From Dehalococcoidia bacterium (GTDB lineage Bacteria > Chloroflexota > Dehalococcoidia > Lucifugimonadales > UBA3495), in contig JAJDWF010000047.1 in NCBI GenBank assembly GCA_022825745.1, positions 1 through 38,355 of the forward strand: 38,355 bases of DNA. The letters are read 5' to 3'. The notes below the pieces were generated by a model, which was not told the origin of the DNA, made no database searches, and saw nothing but the letters and a program-made list of their open reading frames with translations. Every line of letters starts with the position of its first letter. The first letter of the stretch is position 1. A program made the position numbers and the translations under genes. Below are positions 1 to 7,672 of the stretch, one piece after another.

Positions 1-775
1 CCCAATCTCCCTCGGTGCGACAACGTACTTCCAAATGTGATGTCATATCCTTGATGGTGCGAAGGAGATCGTAGTCAACGCCTTCAGCGCCTTCGAGGAA
101 ATTCCGACGCTCGGCGTAGCTGAACACCATCGCGGAGATCCCCTCCTCAATGACTATTGCTCGGCCTCCGTCTTCAACTTCATCGACCCTCGGATCGCTT
201 TTGCGCTTACGACGCAGCAACGCCCGAAGCGTAGGAGACCATCCAAGGATACTGGCATGGGTCACGTGAAATATGTCGTGGTAGCGGTAGCCATCGTCTT
301 CATAACGATTGTCGCGGAGGGGATCGCCGAATTTCTTGCCATCAATGTAGGTCACTATCTTGCCGGGTTCTTCGGAAGTGATCGTCATATGCAGCCGGGC
401 CGGGAAACGTTCCTCCTCTGGGAACCCGGCATCCAGTGACGGCCTGAGCCCTCCCGAGTATCCCGAAGAGTGCCATCTGCGGTTTATCTTGTCGATATTG
501 TGGTTGGCAATGTCGTCAAGTGATAAGCCATGCTTCGTGGCGACGTTCGACAGGTACCACAGCAAATCGCCCAACTCTTCCTTGACGCGATCCGGGAACA
601 GGTGATAGGAGTCGCCATCCCTGAGCCACTTTTTGTGCTCTCCAAGTAGTTCACCGACCTCACCGGCCAAGCCCAAAAGTGGGACAAGCAGGTTCCTAGG
701 CACTGCATCTGGCGACCCGGAATCAGGTTGCTGGTCAGTTTGATTGGCAAGACGTTGATATTCGTTGAGTTCCAT
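1..775 (-). CDS. MazG-like nucleotide pyrophosphohydrolase (partial, runs off left edge)
   Basis: An open frame begins with ATG at 775 and continues without a stop to base 1, so the C-terminus is outside the window. The start is supported by a strong Shine-Dalgarno sequence (AGGGAGGT) about 7 bases upstream. Residues about 35-85 carry the MazG metal-binding pattern, AGEVGELLGEHKKW followed by VKEELGDLLWYL, the paired E..E and E..D that bind Mg2+ in all-alpha NTP pyrophosphatases. Such enzymes hydrolyse (d)NTPs to NMP and pyrophosphate. Downstream is a second conserved-looking stretch, YRYHDIFHVTHASILGWSP, then a basic RALLRRKRKSDP segment and an acidic IVIEEGISAMVF segment. I recall this C-terminal half from longer MazG-like proteins, but its role is unknown. 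The gene is divergent from the SulP transporter. The MazG call is firm; the substrate is not known. Confidence 0.85.
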   Translation of the reverse strand, partial: MELNEYQRLANQTDQQPDSGSPDAVPRNLLVPLLGLAGEVGELLGEHKKWLRDGDSYHLFPDRVKEELGDLLWYLSNVATKHGLSLDDIANHNIDKINRRWHSSGYSGGLRPSLDAGFPEEERFPARLHMTITSEEPGKIVTYIDGKKFGDPLRDNRYEDDGYRYHDIFHVTHASILGWSPTLRALLRRKRKSDPRVDEVEDGGRAIVIEEGISAMVFSYAERRNFLEGAEGVDYDLLRTIKDMTSHLEVRCRTEGDW

Positions 776-1167
776 GTCGGTTACCTCCCTGGGTCGCCAG
801 ATCTACGCGTGCGCGGTGAGGGTTACGTCATATAGACGGTATCCAACTAAGCGCGTAACGCCCCGGGCTCAGGGATTCGTCGGGATCGTGAACCGCAGCC
901 TTTGTTAGTGGATTTATACTGCGGTTTACGTCCTGTGTCCAGTCCCGTATCTGCTGTAACGGTGCCTTCATACAGTGAAATAGGTTGGCGGACTCGGTAT
1001 CGTACTGTTGCTTTCGCAGATATTGGCCGGGCGACCGTGAAAATGTTCAGGGGCCTTTGGTCGAGATTTTCAGGGACTTTGCCCCCTCGGAGCCCAGAGG
1101 GCGACCATTGCCGCACTTCAGGCATGAGCTGCAGTGATGGTGCACCGAGAAAAGTTCGCAATATGGT
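776..1167. other. Divergent intergenic region between mazG-like and sulP genes
   Basis: About 390 bases lie between two divergent genes. Small open frames on both strands here have no recognisable domain, no convincing ribosome-binding site and overlap one another, so I do not call a gene. The region should hold the promoters of both flanking genes. I see no clear -35/-10 pair and no RNA gene. Confidence 0.5.
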
Positions 1168-2862
1168 ATGCTTAGGCCCACCATACCTTTCTCCCCCGGC
1201 ATAACTTTCTTGCTGAACCGATTTTCGCCTTCCAACCTTCGATACGACCTGAGAACCCTACGCGGTGACATCCTCGGCGGCGTCACCGCGGCAGTGGTGG
1301 GTCTGCCGGTGGCGTTGGCCTTCGGGTTGGCGGCGGGGCTGGGCCCGGCTGCCGGAATCTACGGGGCCATCGCGGTTGGCTTCTTTGCCGCCGTGTTCGG
1401 CGGTACGCGCTCCCTCATATCGGGGCCCACCGGCTCCATGACCGTGGCCATGGCGGCCATCGTCGCCGCCCACGCCGAAAACATCGGCGAGGCTTTCACC
1501 ATCGTCATACTGGCCGGACTGATCCAGATAATGTTCGGCCTGCTGAGAATCGGGCGCTTCGTAACCTATACACCCTACTCGGTCATATCGGGGTTCATGA
1601 CCGGCGTCGGGGTGATCATCATAGTGGGCCAGAGCCTGCCCTTCCTGGGAGCGCCGGCCGTGCCCGGAGGGACCATCGCTACCCTCCTGAACTTCGTGGA
1701 TATACTCGATCACTTCCAGATCAGCGCACTGGGCATAGCCGCGGTTACGCTGGCCGTTGGACTGTTCTGGCCAGATCGATTCGACAAGTACCTGCCTTCG
1801 ACCCTGGTGGCCCTGGTGATTGGGACGCTTTTGGGCGTCTTCTGGCTTACCGACGCGCCGGTCATCGGCGCCGTGCCTACGGACCTGCCGGCCTTCCAGC
1901 TACCGGCCCTTTCCGCAGGCGGCATCGCCCGCGCCATTGAGCCGGCGATGGTCATCGCCCTGGTGGGTTCCGTGGACACCCTGCTCACTGGCCTCGTGGC
2001 GGACTCTATGACGCGCACCCGGCACGACCCCAACCGGGAGTTGCTGGCCCAGGGCTTGGGCAACGTGCTCACCGGATTCATCCGGGGCCTGCCCGGATCC
2101 GGCGCCACGCCGAGCACGGTGGCAAACGTTCGGGCCGGCGGATGGACCTTCGTTTCAGGGGTGATTGCCGTAGGCATTCTCGCGGTCATGGTGCTGGCGC
2201 TGGGCGATTACGTCGCGCTGATACCCAACGCGGTACTGGCCGGCATCCTGGTAAAAGTCGCGCTGGACACCATAGACTGGCGGTTCGTGGCCCGGATGCA
2301 CCGGGTGCAGCGCGAACACCTGGCGGTCATGCTGCTCACTTTCGGACTGACGGTGTTCCTTGATCTGATCGCCGCCGTAGCGGTGGGCATGATCGCGGCC
2401 GCGGTGACCAGCGCGCGGCAGTTCGAGCGCCTGGAGCTGGACAGCGTCATATCGGTGCCCATACTCGACCAGATTTTCTTTGGCAATGACGATGAGCAGC
2501 AGGAAGTGGACGACTTCTCCGCCCGGGTGGGCATGGTGGCGCTCCGGGGCGCCTTCACCGTAGCGTCTTCCGGCAAGCTCATCGACACCATCGGCGAGGA
2601 CATCCGCGACCACGAGGTGGTGATCCTGAACTTCTCCGACACCGTGCACATCGACGACAGCGCGGCCCTGGTGGTGGAGCAGCTCATCGACACCGCCTTC
2701 CTCCAGGACACGCACTGCATCGTGATGGGCCTGTCGGGCATGCCCGCCCGCAACCTCAGCGCGCTGGACATCCTGAAGCGCGTCCCCCAGGATCAGATCG
2801 TCGGCACCATGGACGAGGCAAGGGAAACGGCGTCCCGGCTGCTGAACGGCCAGGACGCCTGA
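1168..2862 (+). CDS. SulP-family anion transporter with C-terminal STAS domain
   Basis: The 564-residue product has the SulP layout. A short cytoplasmic N-terminus leads into a first helix region (GGVTAAVVGLPVALAFG), then the family signature around residues 80-100 (SLISGPTGSMTVAMAAIVAA). Repeated hydrophobic segments run to about residue 420, and a STAS domain occupies about residues 440-555 (NFSDTVHIDDSAALVVEQLI). SulP proteins carry sulfate, bicarbonate or other anions across the inner membrane, and the STAS domain regulates transport. The sequence alone does not separate sulfate from bicarbonate substrates. The start is uncertain because the ATG at 1168 lacks a clear Shine-Dalgarno sequence; a later TTG or GTG start would still keep the first helix. 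Its stop lies only 3 bases from the stop of the convergent monooxygenase gene, leaving no room for a terminator. Confidence 0.9.
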   Translation: MLRPTIPFSPGITFLLNRFSPSNLRYDLRTLRGDILGGVTAAVVGLPVALAFGLAAGLGPAAGIYGAIAVGFFAAVFGGTRSLISGPTGSMTVAMAAIVAAHAENIGEAFTIVILAGLIQIMFGLLRIGRFVTYTPYSVISGFMTGVGVIIIVGQSLPFLGAPAVPGGTIATLLNFVDILDHFQISALGIAAVTLAVGLFWPDRFDKYLPSTLVALVIGTLLGVFWLTDAPVIGAVPTDLPAFQLPALSAGGIARAIEPAMVIALVGSVDTLLTGLVADSMTRTRHDPNRELLAQGLGNVLTGFIRGLPGSGATPSTVANVRAGGWTFVSGVIAVGILAVMVLALGDYVALIPNAVLAGILVKVALDTIDWRFVARMHRVQREHLAVMLLTFGLTVFLDLIAAVAVGMIAAAVTSARQFERLELDSVISVPILDQIFFGNDDEQQEVDDFSARVGMVALRGAFTVASSGKLIDTIGEDIRDHEVVILNFSDTVHIDDSAALVVEQLIDTAFLQDTHCIVMGLSGMPARNLSALDILKRVPQDQIVGTMDEARETASRLLNGQDA

Positions 2863-2865
2863 GGG

Positions 2866-4164
2866 CTAATCGTCCGCGACCACCGCCTCCGCCGGAATGT
2901 CGGCGGGGCCGTTGACCTGGGCCACGTAGGGCTTGCCGGTGGCGGGGTCAACCTCGAAGGGGCCGGGGAGTTCCAATTCGTCGGCGATTTCGCGCACGGC
3001 AGGCAGCACTTCCTGTCCCATGAGGCGCAGGCTGCGCATGGCGTCGTCGTGGGTCATCGCGCCGTCGCCGTCCCAGAAGAAGATGCTGCCGGGGCGGATG
3101 GTCTCCAGCACGTGGCGGATCTTGGGGATGACGGTCTTGGGAGTGCCGGAGATGATGGTGTAGTCGGCGATCTGCTGCTCGTAGGGACGGGAGAGGACGC
3201 CGCCGGGTCCGGCGCTGCCGCCGCGGGCCGCCGTCGCCACGTCCCGGGTGGGCAGGACGCGCCGGCGGGAGGTCAGGCCGGGCAGCTGGAGCAGGGCCTG
3301 GTTCGTAGTGCCCTCGTTGCCGGCCAGGAACGGATTGCTGGGGCCCTGGACGTACTTGCGGCCGGTCTGCTCGGCCAGTTCCTCGGTCTCGTCAACGTGG
3401 ACTTTCCACAGGTAGCCGATGTTCTGGGGGCCGGACTCGTAGCCCAGCTCGGCGGCCCGGTCGTGGTAGAGCTGGAACGCCTGCCGGGTGGGTTCCATCT
3501 CGGTGGCCAGCATGAGGTAGGGGATGCGCTCCTCGGCGGCCCACATCAGCGAGTCTCGGCTGACCACGCCGGGGAGCCAGATGGGAGGATGAGGCTTCTG
3601 GTAGGGGCGCACCCAGGGGTTGACGTGGCGGAAGTGGTAGTGCTTGCCCTCCCAGCGGAAGGGGCCGGGAGTGGTCCACGCCTTGACGATGAGCTCGTGG
3701 GCCTCCTTGAACCTCTCCCAGTTGTAGTGGGGTTCCACGTTGTGGGCGACGCTTTCGCGCCCGGTGCCGCGCACCCAGCCGGAGACCAGGCGGCCCCGGG
3801 AGATCATGTCGATCATGGCCAGCTGCTCGACCAGCCAGAGAGGGTCGTCCCAGATGGGGATGATGTTGCCCAGCAGGACGATCTTGGCGCGCTGGGTGAT
3901 GCGGGCCAGGATGGATGCCTCGACGTTCATCGCGCCGCCCATGCAGAAGGGCGTGCTGTGGTGCTCGTTGAGCATGAGGCCGTCGAAGCCCATCTCCTCG
4001 GCGTAGATTTTCTCGTCGAGGTAGCGGTTGTAGAGGTCGGAGCCGAGCTGAGCGTCATAGATTTCGTTGCTGACGTTCAGGTCCATGATGGACTTGCCGG
4101 TGGCCCCGAAGTATCCGGACTTGGGGTCCTGGTACGGCCTTTCGGTGAAGTATCCGATGAACAT
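2866..4164 (-). CDS. LLM-class (luciferase-like) flavin-dependent monooxygenase
   Basis: The 432-residue protein matches bacterial-luciferase-like FMNH2- or F420-dependent oxidoreductases. Seen in it are the N-terminal strand MFIGYFTER, the active-site region GFDGLMLNEHHSTPF, the RAKIVLLGNIIPIWDDPL strand, the RGRLVSGWVRGTGRES phosphate-binding-like loop and the HPPIWLPG segment. These TIM-barrel enzymes insert oxygen into, or reduce, organic substrates using reduced flavin from a partner reductase; no reductase is nearby. The start at 4164 has a good Shine-Dalgarno sequence (AAGGAGA). Residues about 285-320 form a low-complexity Arg/Ala/Gly-rich insertion before the PYEQQIADYTIISGTP motif. 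The hydrolase and the MNT-HEPN gene lie upstream on the same strand, possibly one transcript. Paralogues of this family are notably abundant in SAR202 Chloroflexota. The substrate is unknown. Confidence 0.9.
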   Translation of the reverse strand: MFIGYFTERPYQDPKSGYFGATGKSIMDLNVSNEIYDAQLGSDLYNRYLDEKIYAEEMGFDGLMLNEHHSTPFCMGGAMNVEASILARITQRAKIVLLGNIIPIWDDPLWLVEQLAMIDMISRGRLVSGWVRGTGRESVAHNVEPHYNWERFKEAHELIVKAWTTPGPFRWEGKHYHFRHVNPWVRPYQKPHPPIWLPGVVSRDSLMWAAEERIPYLMLATEMEPTRQAFQLYHDRAAELGYESGPQNIGYLWKVHVDETEELAEQTGRKYVQGPSNPFLAGNEGTTNQALLQLPGLTSRRRVLPTRDVATAARGGSAGPGGVLSRPYEQQIADYTIISGTPKTVIPKIRHVLETIRPGSIFFWDGDGAMTHDDAMRSLRLMGQEVLPAVREIADELELPGPFEVDPATGKPYVAQVNGPADIPAEAVVADD

Positions 4165-4239
4165 ATTGGGTCTCCTTGTGGCTCCGGGTACGGGCGGATT
4201 TTAGCACAGGGGGCGAAGTTGCGTTCCGCGCTGTGTTGC

Positions 4240-5157
4240 CTACCAGGGTCTGATGCCTTCCGGCCAGACGTCAGCGGGCGTGGTGCCGCTGCGTTGGTGA
4301 ACCAGCGCTACTATCGCCGAGACGGCGATGTTCAGCAGTTCTTTGAACTCGGCGCGTTCCGACGCGGTCATGGCGTAGGACACTCCGGCGTAGCGGTAGT
4401 CCACAGCATACTTGCTCAACCAGTCCAGTTGGACGCCGGGAAGCTCCGGCGTTTCGTAGCGCGTGTAAGCGAAAAGGTCATCTACTGCCGTGATCGCTGT
4501 CGCCGCGTCCGGAGTGGACGTTTCCGGCAGGTTGCGGACTTCATCCCATAAAGGCATGAGATCATGTCCGTAGTTTCGTTGCAGGTTATGGGTGGACAGC
4601 CAGGCTTTGAGCGGGTTTTCGACGGCCTGTTGAGCGCCGAACCCCATAACCCGCTGGGGGCCGGACTCCTGGTCCAGCATATCGTTGACGTGGTACAGCC
4701 ATTCCTCAACCGTTTGGAGGCGTCGCACCGTTTCGGGCCAGTGGTCGGGATAGCCGTCGGGTTCGGGGGCAATATTATCGAGAGATTCGCTGCTCATCCA
4801 GATTCCCTGATTGTAGGCTTGTCCGGCGACGTGCTGGTTGGCGCGGCAGGCGCGGCGGAATGCGTTGACAGTCATAGTCACCACGTCCACGCCGATGTCC
4901 GTTTGCTGCAAGCGGAGGCACTCACGGGCCGTTACTTTCGCCTTTAGCTCCGCGGCGGTGGTATCGTCGGCGTCGGTGATGACCATAAGGTCGATGTCCG
5001 AATCGGACCGATAGTCGCCCCGGGCCCGGGAGCCGAACAGGATGACCCGCGCCGGCGTCACGGATCTCTGCACGACCTCGGCTACCGCAAACGCCAGCGG
5101 GTCGGCTCTGTGGGGTTGCGGTCGGTTCGCGATATTGTTGTTCAACGCTGTAGTCAT
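4240..5157 (-). CDS. Fused minimal nucleotidyltransferase (MNT) - HEPN domain protein
   Basis: The frame starts at ATG 5157, 11 bases after the hydrolase stop, and encodes 305 residues. Residues 42-56 (GSRARGDYRSDSDID) are the GSx10DxD signature of pol-beta-type nucleotidyltransferases, with D54 and D56 as metal ligands. From about residue 140 the protein is a HEPN helical domain: WPETVRRLQTVEEWL, then AVENPLKAWLSTHNL, an R194-x3-H198 motif before DLMPLW, and the late YAVDYRYAG motif. In many genomes HEPN toxin (RNase or AMPylation target) and MNT antitoxin are two adjacent genes; here both are on one chain. No Shine-Dalgarno is visible, so translation may be coupled to the hydrolase gene. 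A much longer upstream extension of this frame, to 6159, is an out-of-frame shadow of the hydrolase. Domain calls are firm; a toxin-antitoxin role is inferred. Confidence 0.85.
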   Translation of the reverse strand: MTTALNNNIANRPQPHRADPLAFAVAEVVQRSVTPARVILFGSRARGDYRSDSDIDLMVITDADDTTAAELKAKVTARECLRLQQTDIGVDVVTMTVNAFRRACRANQHVAGQAYNQGIWMSSESLDNIAPEPDGYPDHWPETVRRLQTVEEWLYHVNDMLDQESGPQRVMGFGAQQAVENPLKAWLSTHNLQRNYGHDLMPLWDEVRNLPETSTPDAATAITAVDDLFAYTRYETPELPGVQLDWLSKYAVDYRYAGVSYAMTASERAEFKELLNIAVSAIVALVHQRSGTTPADVWPEGIRPW

Positions 5158-5168
5158 ACCGGTGCACG

Positions 5169-5969
5169 CTACGACGTGAGGAATTCCCTGACGGTGGCGA
5201 CGAACCGGTCGGTCTTTTCGATGTGGGGGTTGTGCCCGCAGTTGTCGAATATGGTGAGGCCGGAGCCTGGGATGGAGTCGTTGAAGACCTGGGCGGCGCT
5301 GACGGGCACGATTTCGTCCTCCCGGCCCCAGATGATCTGCGTGGGCAGGCGCTTGAGGCGGTGCAGCAGGTTGGGCAGGCCGGGGTAGTGCATGTAGGGA
5401 CGCCAGCTGAGGCGGCAGGCTTCCTCGCGGGCGATTTCCCACGCCTCGGCCTGCTCGGGGGAAACATCGTCGGGGCAGACGCCCAGGAACTCGGGCGTGC
5501 TGGCGGTGTCGTAGAAACCGGCGGTGAGGAACTCCTTGGCGACGGCCAGGAACATATCGTAGATCTCGCCCTCCGGCGGCCGGATGCCGGCCGGGCCGAC
5601 CAGCACCAGCCGGTTGAACGTGTCGGGGGACATGGCGGCCATTTCGGCGGCGAGCCAGCCGCCTAGGGAGAAGCCCATCAGGTTGGCTCCGTGCAGGCCG
5701 AGGTCGTCGATGGCTTCCAGGTACCAGCCGGCCAGGTCGCGCATGTTCATGATCCATTCCTGGCGTTCGGTCGCGCCGAAGCCGGGATGGGACGGCATGT
5801 GGAGGGTGTAGTCCTGGGCGAGGGCGTCGTGGCAGCGCAGCCAGCCCTGGTGTCCCAGTTCGCCGTGCAGGATGAGCAGGGGCGCGCCGCTGCCGCCCTT
5901 GACCATCTGGAGGCTGACGCCGGCCGCCTCTACCGATTGTTCCGTCCATGCTTGCGCGCCCGTCGCCAT
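5169..5969 (-). CDS. Alpha/beta-fold hydrolase
   Basis: The ATG at 5969 follows a strong Shine-Dalgarno (GAGGAGGT), so I prefer it to an upstream in-frame start at 6092 that would add a low-complexity Arg/Pro leader. The 266-residue product shows an oxyanion-hole HG at 35-36, the nucleophile elbow GFSLGG at 99-104 (Ser101), an acidic residue in GREDEIVP (Asp218) and a catalytic His in CGHNPHIEK (His246). This is the Ser-Asp-His triad of esterases, lipases and meta-cleavage-product hydrolases. Length and layout suit a soluble cytoplasmic enzyme. It lies upstream of the luciferase-like monooxygenase on the same strand, so both could act on one catabolic substrate, but that is inference. Confidence 0.88.
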   Translation of the reverse strand: MATGAQAWTEQSVEAAGVSLQMVKGGSGAPLLILHGELGHQGWLRCHDALAQDYTLHMPSHPGFGATERQEWIMNMRDLAGWYLEAIDDLGLHGANLMGFSLGGWLAAEMAAMSPDTFNRLVLVGPAGIRPPEGEIYDMFLAVAKEFLTAGFYDTASTPEFLGVCPDDVSPEQAEAWEIAREEACRLSWRPYMHYPGLPNLLHRLKRLPTQIIWGREDEIVPVSAAQVFNDSIPGSGLTIFDNCGHNPHIEKTDRFVATVREFLTS

Positions 5970-6329
5970 GTGCCGTGACCTCCTCGTCTGCGGTTGGATG
6001 GTTCTCCTGGGACTTACGGGCGCATGATAACACGGGGCCGGGCGGGCAGTTCCCAGCGGAGGAATGCGCGGGCGGGCGGCTGGCTCGGCCATGTTGTGTA
6101 TGACGCTGCGGTGATGGGTGCTCGTTCACGTCGAATGGGAGACAATTCCTAACCCCCATATAGTGGGTCGGGGGTTCCCTACGACATGGCCGGAGGTGAC
6201 GGTTTTTGTATATCCGGGATTGTCGTTTCGGGCTGTCAAGGCATCTCTTGTTGGGAACGGCTACAATTTGCTACCATGAAAGAGTAGGTATATCACCCAC
6301 CACCCGAGCATGTATGAGGATGGCGCACC
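5970..6329. other. Intergenic region between divergent genes
   Basis: About 360 bases separate the minus-strand hydrolase from the plus-strand gene at 6330. The only clear structure is the inverted repeat at 6151-6176. Short open frames here lack a ribosome-binding site and domain similarity. Promoters for both flanking genes are expected, but I cannot place them with confidence. Confidence 0.45.
6151..6176. repeat. Inverted repeat with 7-bp perfect arms
   Basis: AACCCCC at 6151-6157 is complementary to GGGGGTT at 6170-6176, with a 12-base loop. It lies in the divergent intergenic region. No T-tract follows on either strand, so it is not an obvious terminator; it could be an operator or an RNA hairpin. 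Confidence 0.45.
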
Positions 6330-6863
6330 ATGGCTACGTTGAATGCTACTGTCGAAAAATATGCGGAAAGCATTGCGGAGTACGTTTCCTCCAATGCTGA
6401 GCCAAGCGCTGGAGCCTTTGCCGAGGTTTTGGAGGCTTCCTCCATCCCTGGCCTATGGTCTGGAACTCTGGCCGGCAGAATGTTCGCGTTGCCTTATCAC
6501 GAGGATGGTTGGCAGGAAGGGGCAGTACGGACGAGTGTGCAAGCCGCTGCTGGTTTGTTGGTTCTTCTGGAGCTGATTGGACCGCTGGAAATAGGACCGC
6601 CAGACATTTGCCCTTTGTGGAACGGCGGCGTACAAGCCGAATGGCATCGCAACCAGTGCGACATTGAAGTCGAACAGTGGCCTAGTGGAGACGTATACTG
6701 GGAGTGCGAAGACCTGTCCAACGGGAAGATAGTGTCTGACCAATGCAATTTCTTGGCGGCCCTCTCATCCGAGATAGATTTCCTGCGCTACGAGAACAGT
6801 CTAGCGAGACTGAAAGAGTGCCTTGACACGTTGGTTGGGGCAGGGGGTAGTGTTGGTCGGTAA
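6330..6863 (+). CDS. Uncharacterised protein, first gene of an overlapping pair
   Basis: A 177-residue soluble protein starts at ATG 6330 with a weak AGGAT-like site upstream. I recognise no named domain. The central segment GGVQAEWHRNQCDIEVEQW resembles an 'EWH...DIEIE' beta pattern I recall from small uncharacterised bacterial proteins. The N-terminal third has helical character; the middle (residues about 65-85, SVQAAAGLLVLLELIGPLE) is hydrophobic but broken by acidic residues. Its 3' end overlaps the start of the next gene, which implies co-translation. The pair lies among toxin-antitoxin-like genes, so an accessory or defence role is possible but not shown. Confidence 0.65.
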   Translation: MATLNATVEKYAESIAEYVSSNAEPSAGAFAEVLEASSIPGLWSGTLAGRMFALPYHEDGWQEGAVRTSVQAAAGLLVLLELIGPLEIGPPDICPLWNGGVQAEWHRNQCDIEVEQWPSGDVYWECEDLSNGKIVSDQCNFLAALSSEIDFLRYENSLARLKECLDTLVGAGGSVGR

Positions 6864-7242
6864 TGGTGGTGATGCTGATCCGCTCCACGACGATATGGTG
6901 TTGTTGAGGCGGGTGTCAGCTCAAAACTTGGTTTCAGACGACAACGACGATCGCTTGCGGGCGAGCAGTGCCGCATTCAAGCAAGGAGGGCCAGATGGAG
7001 ATGTTTCGGTGCATCTTTGGGATTTAGTGGATTCCGACCAGGTTGCACGGGGCGGCACAGAGCAGTATCTGGTCTGGTTGACGGTTGGAGATGTGCGCAG
7101 GATCGGTTTGGATGTTGCCTTCACTCCTACCGACAATGAGCCCGGTCATTGCGATATTGTAGGTCGGAAGACCGCTGCCAGATCACGGCAATTGGCTCGT
7201 GCAAGTCAGTGGGTTCCCGGCTACGGACCATTGGGCAATTGA
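6850..7242 (+). CDS. Uncharacterised protein, second gene of the pair
   Basis: The frame is open from ATG 6823, but I favour the GTG at 6850, preceded by a purine-rich GGGGCAGGGG stretch and overlapping the upstream stop by 14 bases. The 130-residue product contains MVLLRRVSAQN, then RASSAAFKQ, then DVSVHL, and near the C-terminus EPGHCDIVGRKTAARSRQLA followed by SQWV. I recognise this order (LxRRV - SSAAF - SV - P.H..IVG.KT...RxLA) from a widespread family without known function, often next to a protein like its neighbour here. The last 116 bases overlap the end of the convergent hicB-like gene. No membrane segment or signal peptide is seen. Confidence 0.65.
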   Translation: MLVGNGGDADPLHDDMVLLRRVSAQNLVSDDNDDRLRASSAAFKQGGPDGDVSVHLWDLVDSDQVARGGTEQYLVWLTVGDVRRIGLDVAFTPTDNEPGHCDIVGRKTAARSRQLARASQWVPGYGPLGN

Positions 7243-7522
7243 AAAGTACGCGAGGAACACCAAGATGGGGGTATAGCTGACCGTCTGGTCCGATTGTGAT
7301 GTTGCCCGCTAAAGGTCTCGGCAGTTCTTCCGGAATAGGGTCTCCCCACTCCTTACGGAGCTCGATAATCATGCGGGCCACGTCCAAAAGTTCCAGGAGG
7401 GTCTCTTCCGGCGTGTCCCCCCAAGCCATGCAGCCCTGTAAGGCCGGCGCCTCGGCCAGGTACATCCACCCTTCGCTCTCTTCAGGTTCGTGCAGGATGT
7501 AGTCCAACTGATAGATGGCCAT
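7127..7522 (-). CDS. HicB-like antitoxin-family protein
   Basis: Residues about 1-75 follow the HicB N-terminal fold pattern: an initial strand (YQLDYILHEP), then GWMYLAEAPALQGCMAWGDT with the family's P.L.GC...GDTPEE turn, a helix (EETLLELLDVARMIIEL) and the IPEELPRP tail. HicB proteins neutralise HicA mRNA interferases and often repress their own operon. No HicA frame is visible beside it on either strand, so this is a solitary copy. The last 35-40 residues are encoded antisense to the conserved C-terminus of the plus-strand gene at 6850-7242 and look non-conserved, so the original end may have been shorter. A tandem 12-base repeat sits just upstream of its start. Confidence 0.72.
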   Translation of the reverse strand: MAIYQLDYILHEPEESEGWMYLAEAPALQGCMAWGDTPEETLLELLDVARMIIELRKEWGDPIPEELPRPLAGNITIGPDGQLYPHLGVPRVLFNCPMVRSREPTDLHEPIAVIWQRSSDLQYRNDRAHCR

Positions 7523-7538
7523 CTCGCTCTCGCATCCC

Positions 7539-7562
7539 TATAAGGTTCAGTATAAGGTTCAG
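7539..7562. repeat. Tandem 12-bp direct repeat upstream of hicB-like gene
   Basis: TATAAGGTTCAG occurs twice in direct succession at 7539-7550 and 7551-7562, 17-40 bases upstream of the hicB-like start. On the minus strand the junction creates a TATACT that could serve as a -10 element. Position and symmetry fit an operator for autorepression, but two copies are also compatible with a chance slippage event. Confidence 0.4.
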
Positions 7563-7672
7563 CGATATTAACAGTTGCGCCGGCCCGGACGCAAGATGGG
7601 CGGAAGTGTCATCGCGCGGTTGCCAAGCCGGGGGATTCGTGCCAGAATCGGCTAAATTCAGCAGGGGATGAA

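Noticed and set aside
902..1204. Small plus-strand frame upstream of sulP, and overlapping minus-strand frames
   Set aside because: No ribosome-binding site or recognisable pattern is present, and the frames overlap each other and the sulP start.
4240..6159. A 639-residue minus-strand protein
   Set aside because: The first half is an Arg/Pro-rich out-of-frame reading of the hydrolase gene; the real protein starts at 5157.
7127..7260. A remnant of hicA downstream of hicB
   Set aside because: No frame on the minus strand shows the HicA GSH..Y or VP.H pattern.
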